A stretch of DNA of 64,000 nt, from assembly GCA_003281125.1 (NCBI GenBank), contig QCCW01000002.1:1-64000 (forward strand). Reading direction: 5' to 3'. Shown here piece by piece: positions 32,792-44,581 of this stretch (positions within the stretch are counted from its first letter, which is position 1; each line of letters begins with the position of its first letter). This DNA is from Prochlorococcus sp. AG-347-N23. GTDB lineage: Bacteria > Cyanobacteriota > Cyanobacteriia > PCC-6307 > Cyanobiaceae. The notes below the pieces were generated by a model. That model had not been told where the DNA came from. It worked only from the letters and a program-made list of their open reading frames with translations, and made no database searches. A program made the translations under genes and the position numbers.

Positions 32792-33264
32792 TAACTAGCT
32801 TTTACAAAAGAATCTGATCTCCCTTTTGAAGCCCAGAAAATATTATGAATCTTTTCTACATAACTCATAAGTTCTTCAGCTTGAGCTAAGTCAATATTAA
32901 CTTTGCATGCACTGCACAATTTGGCTGCCTTCCAAATGGTTTCATGTAAGTCTGGATAAGTTTCTAAGTGAACTGGTTTAAAGTAATCTGTCCACAAAAT
33001 TAGAATTTCTTTCTTTGTTTCTTTTGCTTGCTCTTCTTTAACTGCGACATATCTGGAAAATGTATTACTGTATGCAGCCCACTCTGCTGAATCAGTGCTA
33101 GAAGGAGCTTCTAATGCAATAAGTTTTTTTGTCATTGATAAAACTGCTTCAGCTGCAACTCTGGTAGATGCGGGGTCGTATACACCACAAGGACCGTCAC
33201 AGTGAGCATGGACTGTCAATGGGGATTTTTTATCTAGAAAAGAATTGATGACTTTACTTAACAT
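32791..33264 (-). CDS. sodN: Nickel-containing superoxide dismutase
   Basis: VHA|HCDGPCGVYDP nickel-hook motif with short propeptide. Confidence 0.97.
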   Translation of the reverse strand: MLSKVINSFLDKKSPLTVHAHCDGPCGVYDPASTRVAAEAVLSMTKKLIALEAPSSTDSAEWAAYSNTFSRYVAVKEEQAKETKKEILILWTDYFKPVHLETYPDLHETIWKAAKLCSACKVNIDLAQAEELMSYVEKIHNIFWASKGRSDSFVKAS

Positions 33265-33342
33265 TTCAAATATTTAGTATTGTTTATATATTACTTGGAG
33301 ATTAACTAAATTGAAAAGTCTTAGATATTTTTCTTACTTAAT

Positions 33343-33915
33343 TTAATTGACTTTTAATAATTCAACTTCAAATATCAAAGTTGCATTGGCGGGTATAACA
33401 TTACCTGCTCCTCTTGATCCGTATCCAAGTTCAGGAGGAATTGTTAATTTTCTTTTCCCTCCAACCTTCATACCTGCGACACCTTCGTCCCAACCTTTTA
33501 TTACTCTTCCGGCACCCAAGGGAAAGGTGAATGGAGCTCTACCGATACTTGTGTCGAATTGGGTTCCGTCTTCTAGAGTTCCTGTGTAATTTACAGTAAC
33601 TGTTTGCCCAGGGCTGGCTTCATCTCCCTCCCCATTTACAATATCGGTAATAATTAGACCACTTTCTGAAGTCCTTGAATTGCTGTCTGATGGTGTTTCT
33701 TCTGCCATTGCGAAAAGTATAGGATTTGGATCTGATGGGTCTAGTTCAAATAAATTATTATTTGGAATATTTGATGATTTTGCAAGAGGCTTTTGTTGAA
33801 TTAATTGATTTTCTGATTCAGCAGCATTAACAACTTGAGGTGAATTAAACTGACTGAAAATAGTTAATGAAATACAAAAAACAAAAACTGCAAAACTGAT
33901 AAAGACTTCTTTCAC
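33343..33915 (-). CDS. FKBP-type peptidyl-prolyl isomerase
   Basis: [62 protein letters not shown]-terminal signal segment. Confidence 0.96.
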   Translation of the reverse strand: MKEVFISFAVFVFCISLTIFSQFNSPQVVNAAESENQLIQQKPLAKSSNIPNNNLFELDPSDPNPILFAMAEETPSDSNSRTSESGLIITDIVNGEGDEASPGQTVTVNYTGTLEDGTQFDTSIGRAPFTFPLGAGRVIKGWDEGVAGMKVGGKRKLTIPPELGYGSRGAGNVIPANATLIFEVELLKVN

Positions 33916-33999
33916 CTAGAATTTGAAAGTTACTAAACTAATACTACAGAATAAAGGTACAATAAACGGGTGTTTTTAAATTTAATTTGAAATTTTAGA

Positions 34000-35487
34000 T
34001 TGTTAATCCCAGCTCAAGTTAAAAGTTTAAAACAATATTTTTACCCATGTTTAGGTGGCATCTTAGGAGGAATTTCTGTTGCAACCCATTTTTGGCTGAT
34101 TTTTATGCCAATATCATTATTTATCTTATGGAAAGGAAGTGAAAGAAGGATAGCAAATTTTTGTTGGGGGTTTTTCTTTATCTTGATAAGTCATTCTTGG
34201 CTTTATGATCTTCATCCATTAACATGGCTAGGTTTTTCATGGCTTACAAGTTTAATAATCACAATTTCAATATTATTATTTTGTGCTTTTTTTGGTGGGG
34301 TATTAGTTTATTTATGGGGTTTGTTAGTTGAAATTATTCTGTGGAAACAGGATGTTTTTAAAATGAAAATATTACCTTTAACCGTAAAAGTATTTTTTTT
34401 GTCTTTGACTTGGGGGATTGGTGAATTGATACTTTCTCAAACACCTTTTTTTTGGATAGGTTTAGGCGAGAGTCTTATTCCAGCTGATATTTATCTTGCT
34501 GGTTTGGCAAGATGGATTGGGGCAAGTGGTTTATGCGTATTACAAATATTGATTGGATTTTGGATATTTTTTTGTCACGGTAGATGGAGAAGAAAACTTT
34601 ATTTTAAAAAAATATTTATTTTCGGACTTTTTATTATTTTTTTCTTACATCTATTTGGGGGTTTAACAACTCCAATTAAAAGAAATTATGAATATCCTGT
34701 GGCTATTTGGCAAGCCAACCTCCCAACAAGAGAAAAATTAAAAATAAATGATGAATTAATTAAAGAAAAACAATCTATCGCTCAAAAATATGCTTTATCG
34801 AACAAAGCGAAACTTCTTGTTGCTCCTGAAGGGACTCTATATAATAATTTTTATTTATCTAAAGGCTTTAAGATTAACACCTTGGCAGGAGGTTTCAGGA
34901 ATTCTAATAATGAGTTAAGAAGTTCTTTACTCGGATTTCAAATTGGAGATAAATCTTTTACCTCATTTATAGATAAAAACAGACTTGTTCCATTAGGTGA
35001 AAAAATACCTAGATTTCTAGATAGTTTTTCAAGAGGATTATCTGCAGTAGGAGGAATTCAACCAGGCTCTGATTCAAGATTTTTTGATCCTAAATTTACA
35101 CAACCTTTAGCAGTGGCTATTTGTTATGAAATTAGTGATGGATTGAAAATAAGAAAGGCTATTAATAGCGGTGCAAAACTAATAATAACTGCAGCAAATT
35201 TAGATCCCTATCCAAATAAGCTTTATAATCAATTCCTTGCTTTGGCAAGATTGAGAAGTATTGAAAATAAAAAAGATAATCTACTTGTATCAAACACTGG
35301 TCCTTCGGGTTTAGTTAAAGATGATGGGAAAATAATTCAACTTCTTGATTTAAATGAGGAGCAAAATAAAGTAGTTTTCCCTAATTTTTCATCCAACAAG
35401 ACCTTTTATACAAAATTTGGAGATAAACCTATTTTGTTATTTTTTGTATTTTTTATGGTTTTAAATTTTTTTTGGAAAATTAATTAA
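34000..35487 (+). CDS. lnt: Apolipoprotein N-acyltransferase
   Basis: Polytopic N-terminus plus nitrilase domain ([30 protein letters not shown]); TTG start. Confidence 0.9.
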   Translation: MLIPAQVKSLKQYFYPCLGGILGGISVATHFWLIFMPISLFILWKGSERRIANFCWGFFFILISHSWLYDLHPLTWLGFSWLTSLIITISILLFCAFFGGVLVYLWGLLVEIILWKQDVFKMKILPLTVKVFFLSLTWGIGELILSQTPFFWIGLGESLIPADIYLAGLARWIGASGLCVLQILIGFWIFFCHGRWRRKLYFKKIFIFGLFIIFFLHLFGGLTTPIKRNYEYPVAIWQANLPTREKLKINDELIKEKQSIAQKYALSNKAKLLVAPEGTLYNNFYLSKGFKINTLAGGFRNSNNELRSSLLGFQIGDKSFTSFIDKNRLVPLGEKIPRFLDSFSRGLSAVGGIQPGSDSRFFDPKFTQPLAVAICYEISDGLKIRKAINSGAKLIITAANLDPYPNKLYNQFLALARLRSIENKKDNLLVSNTGPSGLVKDDGKIIQLLDLNEEQNKVVFPNFSSNKTFYTKFGDKPILLFFVFFMVLNFFWKIN

Positions 35488-36637
35488 TTAATCCGCCACC
35501 TAATAAAATTTCTCCTTTATAAAAAACTGCAGCTTGTCCGGGTGTTACTGAACTTTGACTTTCTTCAAAAATTAATTTAAACGTTGTAGTTGGATTATCT
35601 AAATTTTTCAAAGGTATTAAAGTTCCTTTTACTGGGTGACTTCTATATCTGATTTGTGCTTCTACTTCTATCTCTTTTTTAGGTTCTTCGATTGAAACCC
35701 AGTTAACCTTACTAATTATTGCTTCTCTATTAAATAAATCACTTTTATCTGCTACATAAACTATGTTTTTTACCCTGTCTAAATTTTTTACATATAATGG
35801 TTCCGGCCAAGCAATTCCCAAACCTTTTCTTTGACCTACTGTAAAGTGCTGAATACCATTGTGCGTTCCAAGGACTTTCCCATTTACATGCACAATTTCT
35901 CCTTCTTTGGGTTCAATGTGTTTGTCGATAAATCTCTGCATTGATCCATAATGCTCAACTAAACATAAATCTTGACTTTCTGGTTTTTGAGCAGTTCTAA
36001 GGCCTAATCTAAGGGCTTCCTTTCTTGTTTCTTCTTTTTTCATTTCACCAAGAGGAAATTCTAATCTGCTTAGTACTTCTTGTGAAAGAGAATAAAGAAA
36101 ATAACTTTGGTCTTTTTTTTCGTCAGCTCCTCTAAGAAGAAGGAAGTCCTTAAATACAAAGTTCTTGCAATCAAGTGTTTCAGCATAAGATGTTTTTTTT
36201 ATCCTTGCGTAATGTCCGGTTGCAATATGAGTGAAGTGTTTTTTGTTTATTGCGTAATTAAGCATCTCTTCAAACTTCACATTCTTGTTGCACATCGAAC
36301 ATGGAAGTGGAGTGAATCCTTTCTCATAGCTTTCAGTAGTTTTTTTAATTACCTCTCTTTCGAAAATTTCTCTTGAGTCTATTATTTTATGATTTATTCC
36401 CAAATCTTCACAAAGGCCAGCAGCATCCACCAATCCTTCAGAACAACAGGAGCCTTGTCCTTTCATTAGCCAAAGAGTTAGTCCCTCAACATTCCAGCCT
36501 CTTTCTACAAGAAGAGCAGCTGATAGGGAACTATCTACGCCACCAGAAAGACCTACAATAATATTTTTCTTCTTTTTAGTTTTATTATTAGAAGAAAAAA
36601 AGTTATCTAATTTTTTATCCTTTTGTGTCTTTAACAT
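35480..36637 (-). CDS. mnmA: tRNA-specific 2-thiouridylase
   Basis: [50 protein letters not shown]. Confidence 0.96.
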   Translation of the reverse strand: MLKTQKDKKLDNFFSSNNKTKKKKNIIVGLSGGVDSSLSAALLVERGWNVEGLTLWLMKGQGSCCSEGLVDAAGLCEDLGINHKIIDSREIFEREVIKKTTESYEKGFTPLPCSMCNKNVKFEEMLNYAINKKHFTHIATGHYARIKKTSYAETLDCKNFVFKDFLLLRGADEKKDQSYFLYSLSQEVLSRLEFPLGEMKKEETRKEALRLGLRTAQKPESQDLCLVEHYGSMQRFIDKHIEPKEGEIVHVNGKVLGTHNGIQHFTVGQRKGLGIAWPEPLYVKNLDRVKNIVYVADKSDLFNREAIISKVNWVSIEEPKKEIEVEAQIRYRSHPVKGTLIPLKNLDNPTTTFKLIFEESQSSVTPGQAAVFYKGEILLGGGLIN

Positions 36638-36683
36638 GGAAGTTTAAATTTTTGAATAGCTCTTCAATTGCTTTGTACTCATT

Positions 36684-38249
36684 ATGAACGAAAATGTATG
36701 GCCAACAATTGACTCTGAACATTTAATTGTTGATTCAAAGCAAATGTTGATATTAGAGAAAGAAATGTTTTCTGATGGAATGCCACAAGAAGCATTGATG
36801 GAAAAAGCTGGTATCCAAATTAGTAGATGGCTATTAAAAAAGAAACCACTTCTCAAGAATGGAATAACTGTTTTTATAGGTCCTGGGCATAATGGCGGGG
36901 ATGGTGCAGTAATAGCTAGAGAGCTTTTTTTGAAAGGTTTTTATGTTCAGGTATGGTGTCCATTCCCGATAAAAAAAAAATTAACAAATAACCACCTTAA
37001 TTATCTTACATCCATCGGTGTCACAAAATTAGTAGAGCCTCCTGATGCAAATGGGAAAGAGCTTTGGATTGATGCAGTTTTTGGTAATAATCAAACAAGA
37101 AAAGTTGATGATAAATTAATTAAACTGTTTAATAAAAAATTTCATAAAAAATCTGGAAAGGTAATAAGTATTGATATTCCAACAGGATTATGTCCTGATA
37201 AAGGAGAGCCTTTTTTAGATGACGCAGTAAAGGCAGACTATACCTTGGCCATTGGTCTTTATAAGATTGGGTTGACCCAAGATTCTGCTTTACCTTTTAT
37301 TGGAAAACTGCACCAAATAGATGTTGGGATGCCTACTAGTAAGCTGTCCAAAATTGAGAAAAAGATTTATAAGGTCACTTATGCGGATTTAAGAAATATT
37401 GATTTACCTTCTTTGCCAAAAAATTCCAACAAATATAAAAGAGGAAGGACATTATTAATTGCTGGAAGTGAGAAATATCCAGGAGCAGCATACTTAGCAT
37501 TAAAAGGGGCCATATCAAGTGGAGTAGGTTTTGTTTCAGCGATTCTGCCTAAGTTGGTTTCTGAATCTATTTGGCAAGTCGTCCCAGAAGTAGTTTTAAA
37601 AGGGACTATGCAATGTAATCAAAACGGTAATGCATCATTATTCAATTCATTAAAGAATATTGATCTAGGTGCATATGATTCAATAGCTTTAGGCCCAGGA
37701 ATAGGCATTGATAATGATGATTGGCAAAAATCAAAAGATTATCTTATTGATTTTAAAGGATTATTAATCTTGGATGCGGATGCTCTCAATAGAATTTCGG
37801 AATCAAAATTAGGATCAAAATTTTTTTTAGAGAGGAAATTCAAAACATGGATTACACCTCATAGCAAAGAGTTTTCAAGGTTATTTCCTAACATTAAAGG
37901 TGAGAATGATATTGAACTAGCTCTTAATGCAGCAAAAGAATTTAACATAAGTGTTTTGTTGAAGGGAGCTAATAGTACGGTTGCTGAAAATAAAATAGCA
38001 TGGCAAATTTTTGGGACCGATTCTCAGACAGCCAGAGCAGGGTTGGGCGATCTTTTAACTGGATTTGTAGCTGGCAGTTCTGCAATTGATTTAACCTTTG
38101 GTAGGAATATAAAAACTGAATTTTTTGCTAAATACGTACTTTTACATTCATTTGCGGCATCAAAGTGTACAAAGGGATCTAATGCATCTGTAATTAGTGA
38201 TAGATTATCAAAATTAATGAGAAATAGGAAAACGAGACAAATATCTTGA
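36684..38249 (+). CDS. nnr: Bifunctional NAD(P)H-hydrate epimerase/dehydratase
   Basis: FIGPGHNGGDGAVIARELF epimerase and LLIAGSEKYPGAAYLA, ARAGLGDLLTGFVAG dehydratase motifs. Confidence 0.93.
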   Translation: MNENVWPTIDSEHLIVDSKQMLILEKEMFSDGMPQEALMEKAGIQISRWLLKKKPLLKNGITVFIGPGHNGGDGAVIARELFLKGFYVQVWCPFPIKKKLTNNHLNYLTSIGVTKLVEPPDANGKELWIDAVFGNNQTRKVDDKLIKLFNKKFHKKSGKVISIDIPTGLCPDKGEPFLDDAVKADYTLAIGLYKIGLTQDSALPFIGKLHQIDVGMPTSKLSKIEKKIYKVTYADLRNIDLPSLPKNSNKYKRGRTLLIAGSEKYPGAAYLALKGAISSGVGFVSAILPKLVSESIWQVVPEVVLKGTMQCNQNGNASLFNSLKNIDLGAYDSIALGPGIGIDNDDWQKSKDYLIDFKGLLILDADALNRISESKLGSKFFLERKFKTWITPHSKEFSRLFPNIKGENDIELALNAAKEFNISVLLKGANSTVAENKIAWQIFGTDSQTARAGLGDLLTGFVAGSSAIDLTFGRNIKTEFFAKYVLLHSFAASKCTKGSNASVISDRLSKLMRNRKTRQIS

Positions 38250-38388
38250 AAGAAACAATTTTCTAGAGTTATTTTTAGTTTTAAACACATAAATTTACAA
38301 ATATTGCATGAAATCTGAAGCGCGCATTAAATATTAGGCTTTTTCCTAGAAATTGTAGGAGAGTTTTAATGCCTCATATGGTCAAAAA

Positions 38389-39330
38389 ATGGTTTCATCT
38401 ATACCATCCCAAACAGAGCCACTTAAAAGGAGAGGAAATGATCCTATAAGTTGGTACTTACAAAATATTGGTAGAGTCCCTTTGCTAACACCTGCTGAAG
38501 AGATTGAGCTGGGGAATCAAGTTCAGAAAATGATGGTCTTAACAGAAGATGGCCAATTAAACGAAAAAATTAAAGAATTTACAACGCACGAAAAAAGAAC
38601 AATAAAAGTCGGAAGAAGAGCTAAAGAGAGAATGATGAAAGCTAATCTAAGGTTAGTAGTTAGTGTCGCAAAAAAATATCAAGGTAAAGGATTAGAACTT
38701 CTTGATTTAGTCCAAGAAGGATCTCTTGGTTTGGAGAGGGCAGTTGAAAAATTTGATCCCACAAGAGGTTATAAGTTTTCTACTTATGCTTTTTGGTGGA
38801 TCAGACAAAGCATGACAAGAGCAATTGCTTGTCAATCAAGAACGATCCGTTTACCGGTTCATTTAAGCGAAAGATTAGCATCAATAAGAAAAGTTAGTAG
38901 AGATTTGGCACATAAACTTGGTGCGATGCCAAGCAGAATTGAAATTGCAGAAGCAATGGAAATTGATGTGGAAGAATTAGATTCTGTTTTAAGACAAGCT
39001 TTATCAACAAGTAGTTTAGATGCTCCGGTAAATGGTGATGATGGCAGGAGTTTTTTAGGCGATTTAATTGCAGATAGTAATAACGAAGAGCCTTTAGATC
39101 AGGTTGAACAGAAAATGCATCAAGAACAGCTTGGGAAGTGGTTAAGCCATTTAAGCGAGCAAGAACAACATGTTCTTAAATTAAGATTTGGACTAGATGG
39201 AAATGAAAGACATACTCTTGCTGAAATAGGGAGATTATTAGAAGTTTCTAGGGAAAGAGTTCGACAAGTAGAACTTAAAGCATTAAGAAAATTAAGAAAT
39301 TTAACAAGAAAGTTACCAAGCGGTATTTAA
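38389..39330 (+). CDS. RpoD-like (type II) sigma-70 factor
   Basis: [63 protein letters not shown]. Confidence 0.95.
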   Translation: MVSSIPSQTEPLKRRGNDPISWYLQNIGRVPLLTPAEEIELGNQVQKMMVLTEDGQLNEKIKEFTTHEKRTIKVGRRAKERMMKANLRLVVSVAKKYQGKGLELLDLVQEGSLGLERAVEKFDPTRGYKFSTYAFWWIRQSMTRAIACQSRTIRLPVHLSERLASIRKVSRDLAHKLGAMPSRIEIAEAMEIDVEELDSVLRQALSTSSLDAPVNGDDGRSFLGDLIADSNNEEPLDQVEQKMHQEQLGKWLSHLSEQEQHVLKLRFGLDGNERHTLAEIGRLLEVSRERVRQVELKALRKLRNLTRKLPSGI

Positions 39331-40400
39331 TCTTCAGCCCAAATATATTTAGTTAATTCCTCCGAAGGCGGTTCAGGTGCTTCTAAAGCGTTTTTAACGG
39401 ATTCAGATATCTCTGTATCAATTTTCTTTTCAATCATTTTTAATTCTTCTTCTGTTGCAAATTTACCATCAATAATCTCCTGAGCTAACTTCTTAAGAGG
39501 ATCTCTTTTCCCCCAAAACTCCTTCTCTTTTTCAGATCTTAATTCATCTGGATCTGCGAGTGAATGTCCTCTGTATCGGTAAGTCAAGCATTCTAAAAGG
39601 GTAGGCCCTTCTCCCGCTCTAGCACGCTCAATTGCTCTTTGTGCTGCTCCTCTCACTGCTAATACATCCATACCATCAACTTCCTCACCATGCATTCCAA
39701 AAGCAGAGGCTTTTCTCCAGATTTCAGGATTGCTTGTAGCTCTATCGTGAGCCATACCAATAGCCCATTTATTATTTTCAACAACAAATATTATGGGTAA
39801 TTTCCATAATTGGGCCATATTTAAACATTCAAAAAACTGCCCATTATTACAAGTCCCATCTCCAAAGAATGCTGCAGTTACGGAATCACTATCAATATTA
39901 CCTGCAACTTCCTTTTTGTATTTACTTGAAAAGGCTGCCCCTAAAGCCACTGGAATTCCTTCTCCAATAAAAGCATAACCTCCTAGTAAGTGATGCTCTT
40001 TTGAAAATAAGTGCATGGATCCACCTCGGCCTTTGCTACAACCTGTTGCTTTGCCAAAAAGTTCACTCATTACTTCAAAGGAGGGAACACCCGCACTAAG
40101 TGCATGAACATGATCGCGGTAGGTACTACAAAACCAATCATGTTTTTTTTTCATGGCGCCAATTACTCCCGTGCTTATAGCCTCCTGACCGTTGTATAAA
40201 TGTACGAAACCAAACATTTTCCCTCTGTAATACATTTCTGCACACTTATCTTCGAATCTTCGACCAAGAGTCATGTCTTCATAAAGAAATAATCCGGTTT
40301 CTCGATCTAGTTCGGCTTTTTTTATGTCTTGAAGATTTGAGATTCTCTCTACGTGTGTTTCCAAGAAAAATACCTTAATGAAGTTTTGATTTGTTAACAT
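39327..40400 (-). CDS. pdhA: Pyruvate dehydrogenase E1 component alpha subunit
   Basis: [52 protein letters not shown]; exact start uncertain. Confidence 0.94.
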   Translation of the reverse strand: MLTNQNFIKVFFLETHVERISNLQDIKKAELDRETGLFLYEDMTLGRRFEDKCAEMYYRGKMFGFVHLYNGQEAISTGVIGAMKKKHDWFCSTYRDHVHALSAGVPSFEVMSELFGKATGCSKGRGGSMHLFSKEHHLLGGYAFIGEGIPVALGAAFSSKYKKEVAGNIDSDSVTAAFFGDGTCNNGQFFECLNMAQLWKLPIIFVVENNKWAIGMAHDRATSNPEIWRKASAFGMHGEEVDGMDVLAVRGAAQRAIERARAGEGPTLLECLTYRYRGHSLADPDELRSEKEKEFWGKRDPLKKLAQEIIDGKFATEEELKMIEKKIDTEISESVKNALEAPEPPSEELTKYIWAED

Positions 40401-40514
40401 TCTAAGCTTTGAAGGACAATTTTCATGATTTTTTTTAATAACTCTGTAAGACCTTATGAAAAAAATTTTTAACTTGATAAAATTTGTCTAAGAATTTTTC
40501 AATAGGATATTTGT

Positions 40515-42617
40515 TTGGAACTTCCTTTAGACCATTTCCGTTTAATTGGCGTAAGCCCCTCTGCAACATCTGAGGAAATATTAAGGGCGTTTCAATTAAG
40601 GTTGGATAAAACACCTGACGAAGGTTTTACTTACGAAGTTTTAACCCAAAGATCTGAGTTACTTCGCTTCACTGCTGATTTACTCACAGATCCAGAAAGC
40701 AGACGAGAGTATGAAAATTTGTTATTAAATGGTTCATCTGGACTAGAGTTTCCTTCAAATAGAGAAGTTGCAGGTTTAATACTTCTTTGGGAATCTGGTT
40801 CTCCCAAAGAAGCTTTTAAAATCACAAGAAAAGCATTGCAGCCCCCTCAAACTCCTGCTTTGGGAAGTAGTAGAGAAGCTGACTTAACTTTATTGGCTGC
40901 TTTGACAGCTAGAGATTCTGCAATTCAAGAACAACAGCTTAGATCCTATTCAAAAGCTGCAGACTTTTTACAGGAGGGTATACAACTTCTCCAAAGAATG
41001 GGAAAAATTGGCGAAAGAAGGAAAGAACTTGAAGAAGACTTGGTTTCTCTGCTTCCTTATAGAATCCTAGATTTACTTAGTAGGGATTTAAACGACAAGG
41101 AGTCTCACGAAAAAGGCTTAAGTATGTTGGAAAATTTAATAATCAAAAGAGGTGGTTTGGAAGGTAATAATCAATCTGAATATAGAGATTATCTAAATCA
41201 GCAAGAATTTGAAGCTTTTTTTAAACAAATAAAGCCTTATTTGACAGTGCAAGAACAGATAGATTTATTCCTCGAGTTACAAAAAAGAGGTTCATTAGAA
41301 GCAGGATTTTTAGCTTTTTTATCCTTATCAGCAATTGGTTTCTCTAGAAGAAAGCCGGAAAAATTATTTGAAGCAAGGAGAATCATGAAGAAATTAAATT
41401 TACCAGGTCTTGATTCTATGCCTCTTATTGGTTGTTTAGACTTGCTTTTAGGAGACATTGATCAAGCCTCTGCAAGGTTCTTTAGCAGTTTTGATGAAAA
41501 TTTACGGGATTGGCTTAATAATTATCCAGGAAATAAGTTAGAAGCGATATGTATTTTTTGTAAAAATTGGTTAGAAAATGATGTTTTAGTTGGTTATAGA
41601 GATATTGAATCAAAAGAAGTGGATTTAGATTCTTGGTTTGAAGATAGGGAAATTCAAGAATTTATTGAAAAATTAGAAAAGAAATCAAATAAAACTACAA
41701 TTAAATCAAATCTTCAGAATCAACAAATTAAAAAAGAATCCTATACAAAAATTACTGAAGATTTTGATAGTACCTTGCCTAATGCTGATGAAAGGAGATT
41801 ACCTTTGCCAGGTGGAATAAAAAAAGAATATGAAAAACTTGAAATCGAAGAAGATAAATTTAATGAGGATATTTTTAAAAATAAACCAATAGAGTTTTAT
41901 AGGTACTTATTTGAAAAATTTGCTGAATTAAAATTTAGTTTGGGGGAATTTTTAAAGGATCAAGACTTTATTGATAGGTCAAGTTATTTAGTTTACTTGT
42001 ATGCTTTTTTAATATTATTTGTATTTGGTATTGGTATTGGATTTATCAGAAATAATTCTAAAAATGCAATGCAAGATAAAATTGTTCTTGATAAACCACT
42101 AGTTGCTGTAGATGAAAATCAAAAGAATAATGAGAAAGTTAGTACAGGAAATAAAAAAGAGTCTTCAAATGTACAAAATTCATCTATTAAAAGCTCTTCT
42201 GCGAACAAAACCTCCCAAGTTAAAGAAGTTAATAAACCCTCCCCCTCTATAGAGGATATTAGGAATTTAATAAACGTTTGGCTTCTAAGTAAAAGTAATT
42301 ACTTAGCTGGAAAGAGTGAAATTAATATCTCCAAGATTGTTAGTAATGGTTTGATTGATAGAACAATTGAAGAGAGAAAAAATGATATAAAAAAAGGAAT
42401 ATTTAAAGAAATTAACTCTCAAATACGGAAGATAGATTTGGAATCACAAACTTCTTCCAGGATAGTTGTTTTAGTTGAATTAAATTATCTAGAAAAAATA
42501 ATAAAGAATTCTGGAGAACTTGTTAATGAAACATCATTGAATCCTCTAAAAGTTAAATATATTTTAGGTTTTTCTAATAAATCGTGGAAATTGGTTGATT
42601 TTGTGAGCGGTCTGTAA
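40515..42617 (+). CDS. ftn2: Ftn2/ARC6-like (ZipN) cell division protein
   Basis: J-domain-like MELPLDHFRLIGVSPSATSEEILRAFQLRLDKTPDEGFTYEVL, one C-terminal TM plus periplasmic domain; TTG start. Confidence 0.88.
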   Translation: MELPLDHFRLIGVSPSATSEEILRAFQLRLDKTPDEGFTYEVLTQRSELLRFTADLLTDPESRREYENLLLNGSSGLEFPSNREVAGLILLWESGSPKEAFKITRKALQPPQTPALGSSREADLTLLAALTARDSAIQEQQLRSYSKAADFLQEGIQLLQRMGKIGERRKELEEDLVSLLPYRILDLLSRDLNDKESHEKGLSMLENLIIKRGGLEGNNQSEYRDYLNQQEFEAFFKQIKPYLTVQEQIDLFLELQKRGSLEAGFLAFLSLSAIGFSRRKPEKLFEARRIMKKLNLPGLDSMPLIGCLDLLLGDIDQASARFFSSFDENLRDWLNNYPGNKLEAICIFCKNWLENDVLVGYRDIESKEVDLDSWFEDREIQEFIEKLEKKSNKTTIKSNLQNQQIKKESYTKITEDFDSTLPNADERRLPLPGGIKKEYEKLEIEEDKFNEDIFKNKPIEFYRYLFEKFAELKFSLGEFLKDQDFIDRSSYLVYLYAFLILFVFGIGIGFIRNNSKNAMQDKIVLDKPLVAVDENQKNNEKVSTGNKKESSNVQNSSIKSSSANKTSQVKEVNKPSPSIEDIRNLINVWLLSKSNYLAGKSEINISKIVSNGLIDRTIEERKNDIKKGIFKEINSQIRKIDLESQTSSRIVVLVELNYLEKIIKNSGELVNETSLNPLKVKYILGFSNKSWKLVDFVSGL

Positions 42618-42664
42618 GTATAAAATTTTAGATCATCTATAATAACTAAAAATACTTTTTGATA

Positions 42665-44125
42665 ATGTTTGATGAACTCTCATCACGCTTTGAAGACGCA
42701 GTAAAAGGTTTAAGAGGCGAGGCAAAAATTAGTGAAAATAATATAAACGATGCTTTGAAGGAAGTAAAACGAGCATTATTAGATGCTGATGTAAGTTTAT
42801 CTGTAGTAAAAGAATTTATATCAGATGTCAAAGATAAAGCTATTGGACAAGAAGTGGTTAGGGGAGTAAACCCAGGTCAAAAATTTATAGAAGTTGTAAA
42901 TAAAGAATTAATTAATATTATGGGGAACGAGAATTCGCCATTAAACGAAAATGAAAATAATCCTACCGTTATTTTAATGGCTGGACTTCAAGGGGCTGGT
43001 AAAACAACTGCTACAGGGAAATTGGGTCTTTATCTGAAGGAAAAAGATAAAAAAGTTCTTTTGGTGGCTGCAGATATTTATCGACCAGCAGCTGTAGAGC
43101 AACTCAGAACATTAGGAAGTCAATATGATTTAGAAGTTTTTTCAGCGAAAGAAAAAAATAGTAAACCAGAAGAGATAGCAAAGGAGGCATTAAATTATGC
43201 GAGTGAAAATAATTTCAATTCGATAATTATTGACACTGCAGGAAGATTGCAAATAGATGATTCTATGATGAGTGAAATGGTTCGTATAAAAGAAGTTTCT
43301 AATCCTGATGAAGTTTTGCTTGTTGTTGATTCTATGATTGGGCAAGAAGCTGCTGACTTGACAAAGTCATTTCATGAGAAGGTAGGTATTTCAGGAGCAG
43401 TATTAACAAAGCTGGATGGAGACTCGAGAGGAGGAGCAGCTCTATCAATAAGAAAAATAAGTGGTAAACCAATCAAATTCATTGGTGTAGGGGAAAAGAT
43501 AGAGGCACTGCAGCCATTCCATCCGGAAAGAATGGCCAGCAGAATCTTAGGAATGGGTGATGTTATGACATTAGTTGAAAAAGCCCAAAAAGAAGTTGAG
43601 CTTGCTGATGCAGAAGCAATGCAAAAAAAACTCCAAGAAGCAACTTTTGACTTTAATGATTTTGTTAAGCAAATGAGATTAATTAAAAGAATGGGTTCAC
43701 TTGGTGGGTTGATTAAATTAATACCTGGAATGAATAAGATAGATGATGGGATGATAAAAGATGGTGAAGATCAACTTAAGAAAATAGAATCTATGATCTC
43801 TTCAATGACTCTTGAGGAGAAACAAAAACCTGAGGTTCTTGCTGCTCAACCTTCTAGAAGACAAAGGATTGCTCAGGGTAGTGGATATGAAGCAAAAGAC
43901 GTAGATAAAGTATTGGCTGATTTTCAAAGAATGAGAGGTTTCATGAAACAAATGTCGAATGGAGGAATGCCTGGAATGGGAGGAATGCCTGGAATGGGAG
44001 GAATGCCTGGAATGGGAGGAATGCCGGGTATGGGAGGAATGCCTGGAATGGGAGGAATGAGTGGAAATAAACCGATGAAAAAACAAAAAAATAATAAAAA
44101 GAAAAAAGGGTTCGCTGATTTATAG
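42665..44125 (+). CDS. ffh: Signal recognition particle protein Ffh
   Basis: MAGLQGAGKTTATGKLGLYL, DTAGRLQIDD, TKLDGDSRGGAALS, M-domain with GMGGMP repeats. Confidence 0.97.
   Translation: MFDELSSRFEDAVKGLRGEAKISENNINDALKEVKRALLDADVSLSVVKEFISDVKDKAIGQEVVRGVNPGQKFIEVVNKELINIMGNENSPLNENENNPTVILMAGLQGAGKTTATGKLGLYLKEKDKKVLLVAADIYRPAAVEQLRTLGSQYDLEVFSAKEKNSKPEEIAKEALNYASENNFNSIIIDTAGRLQIDDSMMSEMVRIKEVSNPDEVLLVVDSMIGQEAADLTKSFHEKVGISGAVLTKLDGDSRGGAALSIRKISGKPIKFIGVGEKIEALQPFHPERMASRILGMGDVMTLVEKAQKEVELADAEAMQKKLQEATFDFNDFVKQMRLIKRMGSLGGLIKLIPGMNKIDDGMIKDGEDQLKKIESMISSMTLEEKQKPEVLAAQPSRRQRIAQGSGYEAKDVDKVLADFQRMRGFMKQMSNGGMPGMGGMPGMGGMPGMGGMPGMGGMPGMGGMSGNKPMKKQKNNKKKKGFADL
43964..44053 (+). repeat. 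In-frame 18-bp tandem repeat (GMPGMG) in ffh C-terminus
   Basis: Five units of GGAATGCCTGGAATGGGA, fourth diverged, then a partial sixth. Confidence 0.95.
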
Positions 44126-44179
44126 TTTCTAAATTTTTACCTTTAAATGATATTATTATAAAAAACGTATTGATTTAAA

Positions 44180-44545
44180 ATGATTAAACTGCGCCTTAAG
44201 CGCTTTGGTAAGAAAAAAGAGGCAAGTTTCAGGATTGTTGCATGCAATAGTACTTCCAGAAGAGATGGTAGACCCCTTCAAGAACTAGGTTTTTATAACC
44301 CAAGAACTAAAGAAACTAGACTTGATACAGAAGCTTTAAGAATAAGACTTACTCAAGGTGCTCAACCGACTGATGTAGTTAGAACATTATTAGTAAAAGG
44401 TGGGTTGTTAGAAAAAATAGAAAGGCCCTCTATAGCTATTGGTAAGGCGAAGTTAGAGAAGGAAAAATTAGCTAAAGCTGAAACTAAAGATGAAGAGAGT
44501 GATACTACAAAAGCTGAAAGCGTTAGTGATAAATCTGAAAGTTAG
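44180..44545 (+). CDS. rpsP: 30S ribosomal protein S16
   Basis: [41 protein letters not shown]. Confidence 0.98.
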   Translation: MIKLRLKRFGKKKEASFRIVACNSTSRRDGRPLQELGFYNPRTKETRLDTEALRIRLTQGAQPTDVVRTLLVKGGLLEKIERPSIAIGKAKLEKEKLAKAETKDEESDTTKAESVSDKSES

Positions 44546-44581
44546 TAGTTTGACTAATTTTTATTCTTTTACAATAACTAA

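Noticed and set aside
43802-44086. Antisense HSSHSRHSSHSRH protein
   Set aside because: Artefact of the reverse strand of the ffh GMPGMG repeat.
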